DNA from: Gemmata sp051859125
Lineage (GTDB): Bacteria; Planctomycetota; Planctomycetia; Gemmatales; Gemmataceae
Direction: 5' to 3'
Length of the DNA stretch: 64,000 nt
NCBI RefSeq assembly: GCF_051859125.1
Contig: NZ_JBHYGG010000247.1
Location: 1-64,000, forward strand
Shown here: positions 22,931 to 31,396 of the stretch, piece after piece
Layout: every line of letters begins with the position of its first letter
Numbering within the stretch: position 1 is the stretch's first letter
Notes under the pieces: model-generated
The model's database searches: none
The model's input: only the letters and a program-made list of their open reading frames with translations
What the model was told of the DNA's origin: nothing
Made by a program: the position numbers and the translations under genes

Positions 22931-23953
22931 TTAGCTCACCTTGAACAGACCGTCGGTGTGGTCCCGCAGGTGGAACAGCGAGTCGTCGTCGCCCAGATCC
23001 TCGATGGCGGTGTACGGCGCGTCGGGCTTCGCCACCTCGTAGTACCCGTTCTCGATTGCGCCGGACGTGGCCCAGTACCGCAGTTTGTAGTGCGTCTGGG
23101 GCTTGTAGAACCAGACCCACTTGAGATCCCACGAGTACCCCGACCCGATGGGGTCGGGCTGCAACTTCGGTTCGACGCCCTCCAGTAGACACGTCCCGAT
23201 TCCGCGGCCGAATAGCACCGTCGAGTTCGTCGAGCCGATCCACGGCCGGGTGCCGACGTCGGGGTCGCCGTACACCCGCTTGAAGAGCGGCGAGTCCGGT
23301 TTGAATTGGTCCTCGGGAATCCGCCGCCAGATGGCCGAGAACTTCCCCTCGCAGTCGGTGTAGCCGATGTTGTAGGGCACCGGGGTGTTGTGCGGCGGGC
23401 TCCCGTCCGAGGTCTTGAACTTCATGATGCCGCCCGGCATCGTCGTGTACTGGGCGGCGGTCGTCACCTCGGCCTGGATGTGACCGGGCTCGGTCACGTA
23501 TCGCTGTATCTCCGAGTCCAGTTCGTCATCGGGCACGAACCGCATCGGCACCTGTTCGTACTGCGCGGTGATCTCGGCCGCGTCCCACCGCGGGCTCCGG
23601 TTTCCCTCGCCCGCTGACACGTCGTCCTCGATGAACTTGTGCCCGGTGACGTTTGCTTTGCTGCACCACCACTGGTCGTAAGTGGGGTGCGTCTGCGGTT
23701 TGAGGCGGCTGAGCTTAGCGACGGGGTCGCCGCCGCTCGTGTCGAGCCACTTTACCGTTTGGCCGACGAGGTGCTTGATGACGTCGAACCGGTCGTTCCA
23801 GTCGCACAGCCACCGGCGAGTGCATCCATTCCCGTCGGGGGAGTAGAACTCCTCCGGGTTGTTCCCGTCGTCGATGCCGCGGGTGCCCAGGTGCCACGCG
23901 GCGATCTCGTCCGCGTCGTAGGGGCGAAGGGTGCCGTCGGGATTAACCGGCAT
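22931..23953 (-). CDS. Phage structural protein, probably distal tail or baseplate
   Basis: 340 residues, rich in Trp, Tyr and Asp (RWLCDWNDRFDVIKHLVG; DLKWVWFYKPQTHYKLRYW). It lies directly after the tape measure in transcription order, where distal-tail and baseplate proteins sit. The stop codon is inside the right repeat of the adjacent mobile element, so the native C-terminus may have been altered by the insertion. No named family. Confidence 0.55.
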   Translation of the reverse strand: MPVNPDGTLRPYDADEIAAWHLGTRGIDDGNNPEEFYSPDGNGCTRRWLCDWNDRFDVIKHLVGQTVKWLDTSGGDPVAKLSRLKPQTHPTYDQWWCSKANVTGHKFIEDDVSAGEGNRSPRWDAAEITAQYEQVPMRFVPDDELDSEIQRYVTEPGHIQAEVTTAAQYTTMPGGIMKFKTSDGSPPHNTPVPYNIGYTDCEGKFSAIWRRIPEDQFKPDSPLFKRVYGDPDVGTRPWIGSTNSTVLFGRGIGTCLLEGVEPKLQPDPIGSGYSWDLKWVWFYKPQTHYKLRYWATSGAIENGYYEVAKPDAPYTAIEDLGDDDSLFHLRDHTDGLFKVS

Positions 23954-23956
23954 GGG

Positions 23957-25636
23957 TCACCTCCTCTCGCCGAAAACGGGAGCGGCCGGGGCCACCGGCC
24001 CCCCCCGCGGCAGCCGCTCGCTCAGGGTCTTCTCGATCCGCTCCAGGGCGCTCAGTTGGAGCTGCTCGAGGGTGCGGTCGAGGGGGTCGCTGTTGAGGGC
24101 CGCGAGCTGGGCGTTGCGGCCCACGCTCTCCAGCCCGCTCATGGTGGCCTTCGGGCCGATCGACAGCCGCAGCGACTTCACCACGTCCCCGAGCGCGTCC
24201 CGCCCGAACGCGCTCACACCGCTTCCTCCGCTCGCCTTGGGTGCCGCACCCGCGCCCACCCCCGCACCGCCGCCGGCGTTGGCGATGGCGGCGGCGAAGA
24301 TGCCCCACCCGCCGGGCGGGGCCGGCGGGGCCTTGGCCCGCTCGCTGGCCGCGTCGAACCGGTCGTTGAGCCGCTGCTTCTCGGTCGCGCTAGCCGTGCC
24401 CCCGATCCCGGTCAGGCCCTTGGCCTTCAGCTCTTCGCCGTACGCGGCCCGGGTGAGCCCGCCCTTGATGCGGTCGGCCAGGGCCGCGACCTCGGGGTCG
24501 CCGTCGAACGCGCTCTTCTTGGCCGCCTGGTAGTCCTGGGCCCGCACCCCCATGAGCCGCTCGGGCACCCCGGCGCTGCGCTCGCGGTCGAGGTACGCGG
24601 CCTCGGTGAGCCCCTTCTTGATCTCGTCCTTGAGGCCCGCGACCCGCTCCCCGCGGCGCTCCACGTCGGCCTGGTCGGACCCGTTGCGGAACCGGGCGAC
24701 GTGCCAGTCGACGAACTTCTCCCGCTCCTCGTCCGTCTTCAGGAAGGGGTTCGTCGCGGCCTTATCGGTCATGCGGGCGCGGACCGTGTCCTCGGTGACC
24801 CCGCGCTTCGCCTCCTCCCGGTACTGCTTCTCGAACAGCTTCATCCTCTCGACTTCCGGGTTGGTGATCTTGTCGAGCCCGGCCTTCTCGATGACCACGT
24901 CGGCGGCCTTGTCGGTCTTCTCTTTGGCGTACCCGACCACGCCCTTGACCCACTTCACGATGTCGATGAGGGCGTCCATGAACTGCCGCATGGCGGGCAG
25001 CACGTCGTTCAGGATGTACCGGGTCCACTCGTCGAACGCCGGCTTCAGCTCGCCGTCGAGTTTGTCGGCGAACTCCAGGAGCGCGGCGGCCAGCGCGATG
25101 GCGACCGGGAGGATGAGCGGTGCGAAGACGGCCGCGAGGATCGACACGCTCTTCTGCAGCACCCCCATGCCGCTCGACGTGGTCTGGAGGGTCTGCGCGA
25201 AGATGGCGAGCGGCCCGAGCGCCGCCGAGAACCGGGCGGCCATCATCGACGCGACCGCGCCCCCGGCCCCGGCGGCACCCCCGCGGCCCCGGAGCTGGGC
25301 GTCCTCGGTCCGGGCGCGGCGCTGCTCCTGCAGCTCCTTGAGCTTCGCCTGGCGCTCCTCCTGGTCCCGGGGCACACCGTCGCCCACGAGGCCGCGGGTG
25401 AGGAGCCGGGGAAGGCCGGTGAGAGTGGCGGCGAGGATCGAGCGGGCAATCGACGTGATGCGCGACTCGGGGTCGCTCGGGGCCGCGGGAGCGCTCGGGG
25501 CCGCGGCCGCGCGGGCGGGCCGGTCGGACCTGGCGGCGAGCTTGTCGACGATCCGCGCCATGATGAGCAGGGCGTCGGCGATCGCCTTGTCGTCGCGCCC
25601 CGGGGCGGTCGGGGCCGGGTCGGTCGCCTCGGGCAC
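23957..25636 (-). CDS. Tail tape measure protein
   Basis: 559 residues. An Ala/Pro-rich start is followed by coiled helices (RQAKLKELQEQRRARTEDAQ), a hydrophobic block about 165-195 (ILAAVFAPLILPVAIALAAA) and long charged helices. This pattern plus its place after two tail-chaperone genes identifies a tape measure. It is short for the family, predicting a short tail. It follows the upstream gene by 4 bp. Confidence 0.75.
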   Translation of the reverse strand: MPEATDPAPTAPGRDDKAIADALLIMARIVDKLAARSDRPARAAAAPSAPAAPSDPESRITSIARSILAATLTGLPRLLTRGLVGDGVPRDQEERQAKLKELQEQRRARTEDAQLRGRGGAAGAGGAVASMMAARFSAALGPLAIFAQTLQTTSSGMGVLQKSVSILAAVFAPLILPVAIALAAALLEFADKLDGELKPAFDEWTRYILNDVLPAMRQFMDALIDIVKWVKGVVGYAKEKTDKAADVVIEKAGLDKITNPEVERMKLFEKQYREEAKRGVTEDTVRARMTDKAATNPFLKTDEEREKFVDWHVARFRNGSDQADVERRGERVAGLKDEIKKGLTEAAYLDRERSAGVPERLMGVRAQDYQAAKKSAFDGDPEVAALADRIKGGLTRAAYGEELKAKGLTGIGGTASATEKQRLNDRFDAASERAKAPPAPPGGWGIFAAAIANAGGGAGVGAGAAPKASGGSGVSAFGRDALGDVVKSLRLSIGPKATMSGLESVGRNAQLAALNSDPLDRTLEQLQLSALERIEKTLSERLPRGGPVAPAAPVFGERR

Positions 25637-25640
25637 GGGG

Positions 25641-25871
25641 TCACCTCTTTCGCCGCTTCTTCTTCTGAGCCGCCCGCCGCTCGGCGAGCCGCTGCTGCTC
25701 GGCCCTCCAGTCCCGCTCGACGTCCTCGGGCTCGGTCACCCCGAGCAGGTAGCACTTCCGCCGGTGCAGCTCGCGGAAGTTCGGCGAGGCCGGGGGGGCG
25801 TTCTGGAGCACCGGGTCGTTGTTCTCGTCCCGCTTGTGGTCGTACCACGCGAGGATCTGCTCGTCGCTCAT
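25641..25871 (-). CDS. Tail assembly chaperone, second (T-like) part
   Basis: 76 residues from ATG (MSDEQILAWYDHKRDENNDP), ending in a basic tail (RAAQKKKRRKR). The start overlaps the stop of the upstream chaperone gene (ATGA). The frame stays open and protein-like upstream of the ATG (CQFLVRLAGPSVGADPEQL), so a minus-one frameshift from the upstream gene, as in lambda G-T, is possible; no canonical slippery heptamer is visible. Confidence 0.62.
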   Translation of the reverse strand: MSDEQILAWYDHKRDENNDPVLQNAPPASPNFRELHRRKCYLLGVTEPEDVERDWRAEQQRLAERRAAQKKKRRKR

Positions 25872-26365
25872 CCGCCCGAGCTGCTCGGGGTCGGCTCCGA
25901 CGCTGGGACCGGCGAGGCGGACGAGGAATTGGCACCAGCCAACCCGAGCAGCCTCTCGGCCGCCTCGACGAGTTTTGGGTCGGTCGTCTCCTGCTTGAAC
26001 AGGGTCAGCACGATCCGCTTCAGTTCCAACTGCGCCATCCGCCGGGCCGTCTCGAGGTCCACGCCCTGGTCCCGGAGCTGGATGGCGAGGAACTTGGCCA
26101 GGCCCTCCTCGCCGGTGACCGTCTCGCAGCACACCTCCGAGCCCCAGGCGTACACGCCCTTGGTCTTGTCGTGCTGGTACACCCGGAGCATCCGGTCCTG
26201 GACCGCCTCGGGGACGCCGGTCTCGGCGAGGATGCCGTCCAGGGCCCGCTTCTCGAGCCACCGCTGGTACTCGGCGCGCTCGACCTGCGACAGTTGCCGC
26301 AGGCGGTACGTCTTGCCCTCGAACTCCAGGTCGGTCGGGGCGTTGAACAGCTCGGCCAGGTCCAA
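25868..26365 (-). CDS. Tail assembly chaperone, first (G-like) part
   Basis: About 165 residues from a TTG just after the tail-tube stop; there is no ATG before residue 60. It reads LAELFNAPTDLEFEGKTYRL then RQLSQVERAEYQRWLEKRAL, the usual style of a small helical chaperone that binds the tape measure. The low-complexity C-terminus (NSSSASPVPASEPTPSSSGG) marks where coding quality moves to the other frame. It sits between tail tube and tape measure as in siphoviruses. Confidence 0.6.
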   Translation of the reverse strand: MDLAELFNAPTDLEFEGKTYRLRQLSQVERAEYQRWLEKRALDGILAETGVPEAVQDRMLRVYQHDKTKGVYAWGSEVCCETVTGEEGLAKFLAIQLRDQGVDLETARRMAQLELKRIVLTLFKQETTDPKLVEAAERLLGLAGANSSSASPVPASEPTPSSSGG

Positions 26366-26367
26366 GG

Positions 26368-26778
26368 TCAGTCCCCCTCGGGGTCGGCCACGGAGAACGT
26401 GCCCTTGTTCTTGAGCGACACCTTGAGCAGGAACTGGCCGTCCACCTCGGCCCCCAGGCTGGCCTTCAGGACGAGCGCCTCGTCGAAGGTGTAGGCCGGG
26501 GCCGCGTCGTCCTTCCGGTAGTACAGCTTCAGGTACTCGAGGACGTTGTCGGGCTGGCAGTCGGTGACGATCGTGGCGACGTCGGAGATGTCCACGTAGA
26601 AGCTGATCTGGATGGCGGCCCGGCGGACCCCGCCGTCCACGTTGCCGAACCCGTTGTCGGCCCCGACGGTCCGCTCCAGCTCCTTCACGTCGTCGTCCAC
26701 CGACCACGCGAAGTTGTCGGGCATGGCGATCGGGCTCATGTTCCCGAGCCGCACGGTCAGGTACTTTCCGCTCGTCAC
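26368..26778 (-). CDS. Major tail tube protein
   Basis: 136 residues, mostly beta (YLTVRLGNMSPIAMPDNFAW; QFLLKVSLKNKGTFSVADPE), the size and style of a tail tube subunit. It lies between the tail terminator group and the chaperones, as in lambda-like phages. The assignment rests on order and fold style more than on a motif. Confidence 0.55.
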   Translation of the reverse strand: MTSGKYLTVRLGNMSPIAMPDNFAWSVDDDVKELERTVGADNGFGNVDGGVRRAAIQISFYVDISDVATIVTDCQPDNVLEYLKLYYRKDDAAPAYTFDEALVLKASLGAEVDGQFLLKVSLKNKGTFSVADPEGD

Positions 26779-26782
26779 GGGA

Positions 26783-27079
26783 TCACTCCTTCAGTTTGGT
26801 GCAGGTGCAGGGGTAGAACCCGTCGGTGGCGGCCCCGACCGCGGCGACCGCCCACCAGGTGCCGTGGACGTCCCGGAGCCGGTCCCCAACGGCCGGCGGC
26901 GCGTCGAGCGCGACGTTCCAGGTGACCGAGTCGGCCCCGGGGTCGTCGCCGGCCTTGAGCCGGGCCGCGACCCCGACCCGCCGCGAGCGGACCGATCCGT
27001 CGGCGCTGAGGCGGACGAACGTGCCGGGGGTCTTCGGGCCGCTCTCGGCCTTCGGCGTGGTGGCCTTCGGGTCGCTCAT
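26783..27079 (-). CDS. Small phage tail-region protein
   Basis: 98 residues: charged start (SDPKATTPKAESGPKTPG), beta-rich centre (VTWNVALDAPPAVGDRLRD) and a Cys pair near the end (YPCTCTKLKE). It lies between tail terminator and tail tube with gaps of 2 and 4 bp. Function unknown. Confidence 0.55.
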   Translation of the reverse strand: MSDPKATTPKAESGPKTPGTFVRLSADGSVRSRRVGVAARLKAGDDPGADSVTWNVALDAPPAVGDRLRDVHGTWWAVAAVGAATDGFYPCTCTKLKE

Positions 27080-27081
27080 GG

Positions 27082-27534
27082 TCAGTTCCTCGGTTCAAAC
27101 GTCTGGACGCGGAGCTGGACCGCGGCGTCGCTGACGGTGGCGTCCTTGAAGGGGAGCGTGAACGGCGGCAGGACCTGCGGGTCGATCCGGTTCACCGCGC
27201 GGACCACTACCCAGCCCCCGAGGTCGAACCTCTTGCGGACGGCCTCCTGGGCGGCGCGGACCGCGTCGCTCTCGCCCCGGTCGCCGGGCAGTTCCTTGAA
27301 CAGGTAGTGGACCGTGACCAGGTACTCGCAGAACACCTTCGCGGCCGTGCCGCCCTTGAGCTTCTGCCCCTCGTTGGAGGTGATGACCACCAGCGGGAAC
27401 GGCTCGTCGCCCGGGGCGAACAGGGGGTTGTGCTTCGAGTCGCGGCGCACGATGACCTTCGCCACGCCGGGCAGGGCCAGGGCGGTGACGGCGGTTTTCA
27501 CGGCGTCAAGGAGCGTGGTCGCGAGGGCCGGCAT
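27082..27534 (-). CDS. Tail terminator-like protein
   Basis: 150 residues. The helical start (LATTLLDAVKTAVTALALPG), VIVRRDSKHNPLF, and a beta sheet with PFPLVVITSNEG and FCEYLVTVHYLF fit the small alpha/beta tail terminators (gpU type) that cap the tail tube. Position directly upstream of tail genes agrees. A late motif ends exactly 20 bp before its start, since transcription has to restart after the DUF4062 insertion. Confidence 0.55.
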   Translation of the reverse strand: MPALATTLLDAVKTAVTALALPGVAKVIVRRDSKHNPLFAPGDEPFPLVVITSNEGQKLKGGTAAKVFCEYLVTVHYLFKELPGDRGESDAVRAAQEAVRKRFDLGGWVVVRAVNRIDPQVLPPFTLPFKDATVSDAAVQLRVQTFEPRN

Positions 27535-27553
27535 GGGGGCATGGTGCCGGGCG

Positions 27554-27563
27554 GGGTTGCCTG
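27554..27563 (-). promoter_or_regulatory. Late-unit motif CAGGCAACCC
   Basis: The motif continues into CGCCCGGCACCATGC, almost identical to the sequence before 33587. It ends 20 bp from the gene start. Confidence 0.6.
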
Positions 27564-27695
27564 AGAGGGGTGTAAATGCAATCGAGGGGGCTGATCGCCC
27601 CCGGAGTTGAACCGCTTCGGGCGGATCTCAAGTTATGCGATCGCGCGCGTTACCTGATTATTGTGTTCGGCTATTGCCCGGTGGGAAGTTGTGGG

Positions 27696-28622
27696 TCACG
27701 AACTTGGCGGTGGTGAAGCGGGGTTTTGGTTCAGCAGGCGTTCCGCGGCCTCATACCCTACATGGTTCAATTGGAAGAGGTCTCGTTCTTCGTCGGAGTT
27801 GGCGTAGCCACGATCGACCAGATCTTGGGCGGCAGCTCGCCACCTTACCTCAGCCCGGTGGGGTACCGGGTGCGGCGTGATGCGCTTTCCGTTGCTCTCA
27901 ACGGAAAATCCGCCCGAAGTCAGGCTCAGGTGTGCGACACCGCGGGCGTCTCGACTCATTGCCCGAAGGAGTTTCATTGCCTCCTCACTGAGGGGCTTCA
28001 GGGGAGACGATGTGGAGACCTTTTTCAATTCTTCGAGCTCCTTCCGAATCGCGTCCCTTTCGATTTGGAGAACCGTCATCTGCTCAAGTGTCTGTTTTGC
28101 GTTCACGACCTCGTCACCACGTACCCACCCGACCAACTTGGTGTCGTTGTTGAAGTCGCTCATTGACTGGAACACAGCGAGTTGGAGCGAGGCGAGGTTA
28201 TCGAACGAGGCGCACATTTTCGACGTGACCAGCCTCCGAAACTCCTGAAGTGCCGCCGAGTTGTCCATCTCGACTGCCGCGGTCCTCATCTCCCCGACCT
28301 TCTGGTCGAAGTATTCCTTGGTCATGTACAGCGCGAACAGCGGCTTCTCGGTTTCCAGCGCGTACTCGTACTCGAGTTGAGTGTAGCTCTTCTTCGTGTG
28401 CGGGTCGATCGAGCCGTACCGACCGCCGAGGATGAGTAGGTACACGTCCGAGTTGTCGATCCACCGGCGGATCACCTTCATCTGCTCATCGCTGCCGGCT
28501 GCGAACAGTTCCATTCCAGCGGGGATGTGACCGGCCTTCAGAATGGCCTCGACGGCGGCCTGGCGCTCTCGTTTAAGGTCCGTGTACGTCGAGGAGACGA
28601 AAACTTGCAGTTTGCGGTTCAT
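27696..28622 (-). CDS. DUF4062 (TIR-like superfamily) protein, cargo gene
   Basis: 308 residues from the ATG of MNRKLQVFVSSTYTDLKRER; the 19 codons upstream are low-complexity. The first 120 residues are DUF4062: VFVSSTYTDLKRERQAAVEA, then GMELFAAGSDEQ and SDVYLLILGGRYGS, a fold related to TIR domains. A helical middle (QMTVLQIERDAIRKELEELK) and a winged-helix-like C-terminus (VRWRAAAQDLVDRGYANSDE) follow. The gene is visibly AT-richer than its neighbours and splits the late operon. DUF4062 occurs in NTPase-linked and immune-type proteins, so a defence or superinfection role is plausible. Confidence 0.82.
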   Translation of the reverse strand: MNRKLQVFVSSTYTDLKRERQAAVEAILKAGHIPAGMELFAAGSDEQMKVIRRWIDNSDVYLLILGGRYGSIDPHTKKSYTQLEYEYALETEKPLFALYMTKEYFDQKVGEMRTAAVEMDNSAALQEFRRLVTSKMCASFDNLASLQLAVFQSMSDFNNDTKLVGWVRGDEVVNAKQTLEQMTVLQIERDAIRKELEELKKVSTSSPLKPLSEEAMKLLRAMSRDARGVAHLSLTSGGFSVESNGKRITPHPVPHRAEVRWRAAAQDLVDRGYANSDEERDLFQLNHVGYEAAERLLNQNPASPPPSS

Positions 28623-28832
28623 GGCGGGCGGTCTCGCGCGAACCGGCGGCTCTGGACGCGGCCGCCGTGATTCACACAAACCAATTTTGATCGATGTGAG
28701 GGTCCGGGTGCAAGGTCGGTTGTCCGTGCGCGTTTCAGAACTGCCGGTTCTCGCTTCCTACCGACATCGGCGCGCGGGTGTAGGCGCGGGACACTCGCCC
28801 TCACCAACGACAAGACTCCGAGGGGGCCGACC

Positions 28833-29108
28833 GTGAAGACGCTGGTGAAGGGGCGGGAGGCGGTTTTGGGGAGCTTGCTGACGTACACGCCCGGGGACGC
28901 CCCCGCGGACCCGGCGGCGGACCGCATCATGAAGGACGACAACGGGAACATGGTCGTCGTGCTCAACGGCTGGACGCTGCTCGGGTCGGGGGTGGTGTAC
29001 GCCGACGGCGAGCCGATGGGGTACGCGAACGGGAAGCAGATCCCAATTCTGAGGTTCCCACTCCCCGGCGAGACAGGGGCCGCGAGCGAGGCGCCCCCCG
29101 GGAAGTGA
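28833..29108 (+). CDS. Small plus-strand phage protein
   Basis: 91 residues from GTG with GAGGGGG upstream. MKTLVKGREAVLGSLLTYTP, then a beta segment GNMVVVLNGWTLLGSGVVYADG. It is divergent from DUF4062 and convergent with the next late gene, so it is separately expressed cargo. Function unknown. Confidence 0.55.
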   Translation: MKTLVKGREAVLGSLLTYTPGDAPADPAADRIMKDDNGNMVVVLNGWTLLGSGVVYADGEPMGYANGKQIPILRFPLPGETGAASEAPPGK

Positions 29109-29138
29109 CGGCGTCGCGACGTGGCGGCCGCGGAAGGG

Positions 29139-29564
29139 TCACCAGCCGTCGAACCGCAGGGCGTCGCAGTCGGCGGCGGTGACGCGGCCGTGCGAGATGC
29201 CGCCGACGTCGGTGCCGCCCGGGGCGACGGGCACGCCGCCGATCATGATCGTGCTCGCGTCCATCAACTCCTTGCGGCGGTCCAGGGCGGTCACGAACTT
29301 GTCCGCGTACTCGCCGAGCCCGCCCACGAGCAGGGCGGCGCGCCACAGGCTCTGGTCGGTGGACACCCCGACGCGGTTGTCCCACGCGTCGAGCTGGCCC
29401 GCCGTGTACCCCTTGCCGAACAGGATCGTGGAGACGTCCGCGTACCCGCTGAGCACCGCCTGGGCGGCGACCCGGTCGTAGATCGGGGCGAGCGCCGCCA
29501 GGTCCTGCTTGAGGAGGTCGGCGAGCGCCTGCTTCAGGTCGGCGGCGGTGATCCACGGGCCCAC
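29139..29564 (-). CDS. Head-tail connector-like protein
   Basis: 141 residues, helical start MGPWITAADLKQALADLLKQ, then a segment with DNRVGVSTDQSLWRAALLVG and LDRRKELMDASTIMIGG. The size and place between capsid and tail genes resemble the small connector proteins (DUF1320/gp6 style). The family is not certain. Confidence 0.5.
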   Translation of the reverse strand: MGPWITAADLKQALADLLKQDLAALAPIYDRVAAQAVLSGYADVSTILFGKGYTAGQLDAWDNRVGVSTDQSLWRAALLVGGLGEYADKFVTALDRRKELMDASTIMIGGVPVAPGGTDVGGISHGRVTAADCDALRFDGW

Positions 29565-29572
29565 GGGCTACC

Positions 29573-30121
29573 TCATTTGGCGGGCGGGGCGGTCGCGGCC
29601 TCGAGTTCGGCGGTCAGCTCGGAGACCTTGGCCTCGGCCGCGGCGGCCCGCTTCTCCGCGGCGTCGAGGGCGGTCTGGTGCTCCTCGCACGCCCGGCCCA
29701 GGTGGGCGTTCTTCGCGACGTAGTCGACGAGCTCCTCCGCCGCGTCCGCCAGCTTCTTCTCGAGGGCCGCCGCCCGCTCGGCCTCGGCCTCGGCGCGGTC
29801 GGTCTCGGCGCGGGCCCGGGACCGGAGGTCGTCGATCTCGGCCAGGAGGTGATCGGGGACCTGTGGCGCGCCGCCCGGGGCGGCCCTGGCGCGCGCCCCG
29901 GCGAGGTCCTTGATGCGGGCGAGGGTCGCCGGCTCGACCTCGGCGCGGGTCGGCCTGAGGACCCCGCGGTCCACCAGCTCCTGGACCTGCGCCCGGCGGC
30001 CCGGGGCGTCGGCGGCGGTCCCGGCCCCGAACGCCCAGAGGGCGACGAACTCGGGGAGCACGGTGCCCCGGGGCCAGTCGCCGAACTGGAAGACCTCGAC
30101 GGCGTAGTTCTGAGCGGCCAT
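29573..30121 (-). CDS. Coiled-coil phage head-region protein
   Basis: 182 residues from ATG 30121; the longer frame upstream is a shadow of the capsid gene. The first 50 residues are globular (MAAQNYAVEVFQFGDWPRGT), then LVDRGVLRPTRAEVEPATLA, then a continuous Ala/Glu-rich coiled coil (ETDRAEAEAERAAALEKKLA) to the end. Position just after the major capsid gene. Function unknown. Confidence 0.6.
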   Translation of the reverse strand: MAAQNYAVEVFQFGDWPRGTVLPEFVALWAFGAGTAADAPGRRAQVQELVDRGVLRPTRAEVEPATLARIKDLAGARARAAPGGAPQVPDHLLAEIDDLRSRARAETDRAEAEAERAAALEKKLADAAEELVDYVAKNAHLGRACEEHQTALDAAEKRAAAAEAKVSELTAELEAATAPPAK

Positions 30122-30204
30122 GCGGCGTTCCGTGCTTGGGGTGGGGTGGCGGATCGAACGGACCCGCCCCGGGCCGGGCGTCGCCGGCCCGGGGCGGAGC
30201 GGGC

Positions 30205-31323
30205 TCACGTGTAGGTGAAGCCCGCCGCGGCGGTGCCGTACTCGAGCACCGGGCCGCCGTTGAACCAGACGTCGAGCTCGTACCGGAACGGGAGCCGGTT
30301 GTGGAGGTACAGGCTGATCCCGATGCCCGTGGCCCACGCCTTGGCGGACCGGTTCTCGACCATCCCCTGGTTCCCCTTGAGGAGGTTCAGGGGCACGTTG
30401 CGGGTGAGCGCCCAGCGGCCGATCTTCTGCCCCTTCGGGCGGGTGCCGAGCCAGATCATCGACTTCGCCGGCATGATGCGGGTGAAGTTGGCCGTGGTGC
30501 GGTTGACCGCGTCGTCGAGGGTGTTGAAGTAGCCGTAGTTGTACGGCACCAGCTTCGGCAGCCCCATGCCGACGAGCAGCTCGTTGACCCCCTCCATCCC
30601 GAGCGGGGTGGAGCCGAACTTGCTCTTGTACACGCTCTGGATCTGGGTCGTGGCCAGCAGGTCCACGATCACCCCGTCCTGGCACAGGATCTTGGAGTCC
30701 GGTCCGAACCGGCTCGAGGTGCCGATCTGGAGCTGGTTCTGGACGTACTTCAGGTCGTTCAGCGGCTTGGCGTTCGTGGGGTCGGCGGCCCAGCCCGCGC
30801 CGAGCCCGGAGCCCCCGGTGGCGAACGTCCGGTAGTTCTCGATCTGGTCGGCGTGGATCACCTTCCCGGCGGCGTCGGTGTTGCGGAACTTACCGGTGAG
30901 CAGGAAGTCGCTCGCGGTCTTCCGCAGCCGGGCGACGCCCTTGTCGGCCTGGTACGCGGTCATGATGGCCAGCCGCTCCTCGGGGTCGGCCGGCAGGTTC
31001 GCCGTGCCCGCCCGGCGGTCCTTGGTCATCTCGGTCTCGTCGAGGACGGCCCGCTCGCCGTAGTACCCCGGGGCGACCGTGTACTCGCGGAACCCGGGCA
31101 CCTGGACCACGTCGGGCTCGCCGCCCAGCCCGCGGAGGCCGAGCAGGCCGTACCCGTTCTCGTACTGGTTCCAGCGGATCGCGTCGAAGTCGTCGTAGGT
31201 GGGCGGGAGCGCCTCCAGGAGCGGGTCGCCGCCCTGCTCGGCCTCCATCTCGTCGACCATGAGGTCGGGGAGGATGAGGTCGATGTCGTAGTTCTGCGCG
31301 AGGGTCGAGACGGTCGCCGGCAT
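30205..31323 (-). CDS. Major capsid protein (HK97-fold, capsid E family)
   Basis: 372 residues. It shows capsid-E style segments: LPDLMVDEMEAEQGGDPLLE near the start, GYYGERAVLDETEMTKDRR, AIMTAYQADKGVARLRKTAS, the P-domain part with TQIQSVYKSKFG, and a C-terminus LHNRLPFRYELDVWFNGGPV. The product is expected to form the icosahedral shell. It follows the decoration protein in the operon, with no separate delta domain visible. Confidence 0.75.
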   Translation of the reverse strand: MPATVSTLAQNYDIDLILPDLMVDEMEAEQGGDPLLEALPPTYDDFDAIRWNQYENGYGLLGLRGLGGEPDVVQVPGFREYTVAPGYYGERAVLDETEMTKDRRAGTANLPADPEERLAIMTAYQADKGVARLRKTASDFLLTGKFRNTDAAGKVIHADQIENYRTFATGGSGLGAGWAADPTNAKPLNDLKYVQNQLQIGTSSRFGPDSKILCQDGVIVDLLATTQIQSVYKSKFGSTPLGMEGVNELLVGMGLPKLVPYNYGYFNTLDDAVNRTTANFTRIMPAKSMIWLGTRPKGQKIGRWALTRNVPLNLLKGNQGMVENRSAKAWATGIGISLYLHNRLPFRYELDVWFNGGPVLEYGTAAAGFTYT

Positions 31324-31396
31324 GTGTCGCTCCGGGTGGGGCGGGGCGGCCCGTGCCGCCCGCGGTGGGGGTTACTGGTTGGGGTGCGGGCCGGGC

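Larger units (their letters stand above)
22212..22933. mobile_element. 722-bp element with terminal inverted repeats and one cargo gene
   Basis: Both ends read inward TAAATACCTCCCGCCAAATG; 26 of the first 28 bases match. Inside are two hairpins and one plus-strand gene, but no transposase, so it is non-autonomous. The stop codons of the genes on both sides lie in the repeats (TAA at 22212-22214 and, on minus, at 22931-22933). No clear target duplication beyond a possible TA. Confidence 0.65.

Noticed and set aside
25868..25960. Canonical minus-one slippery heptamer in the tail chaperone genes
   Set aside because: I read the in-frame heptamers through the region and found none of the X-XXY-YYZ type, so only an open-frame observation is reported.
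23639..26494. Plus-strand frame of 951 codons opposite tape measure and chaperones
   Set aside because: No protein-like segments; the minus strand gives a coherent tail module with tight spacing.
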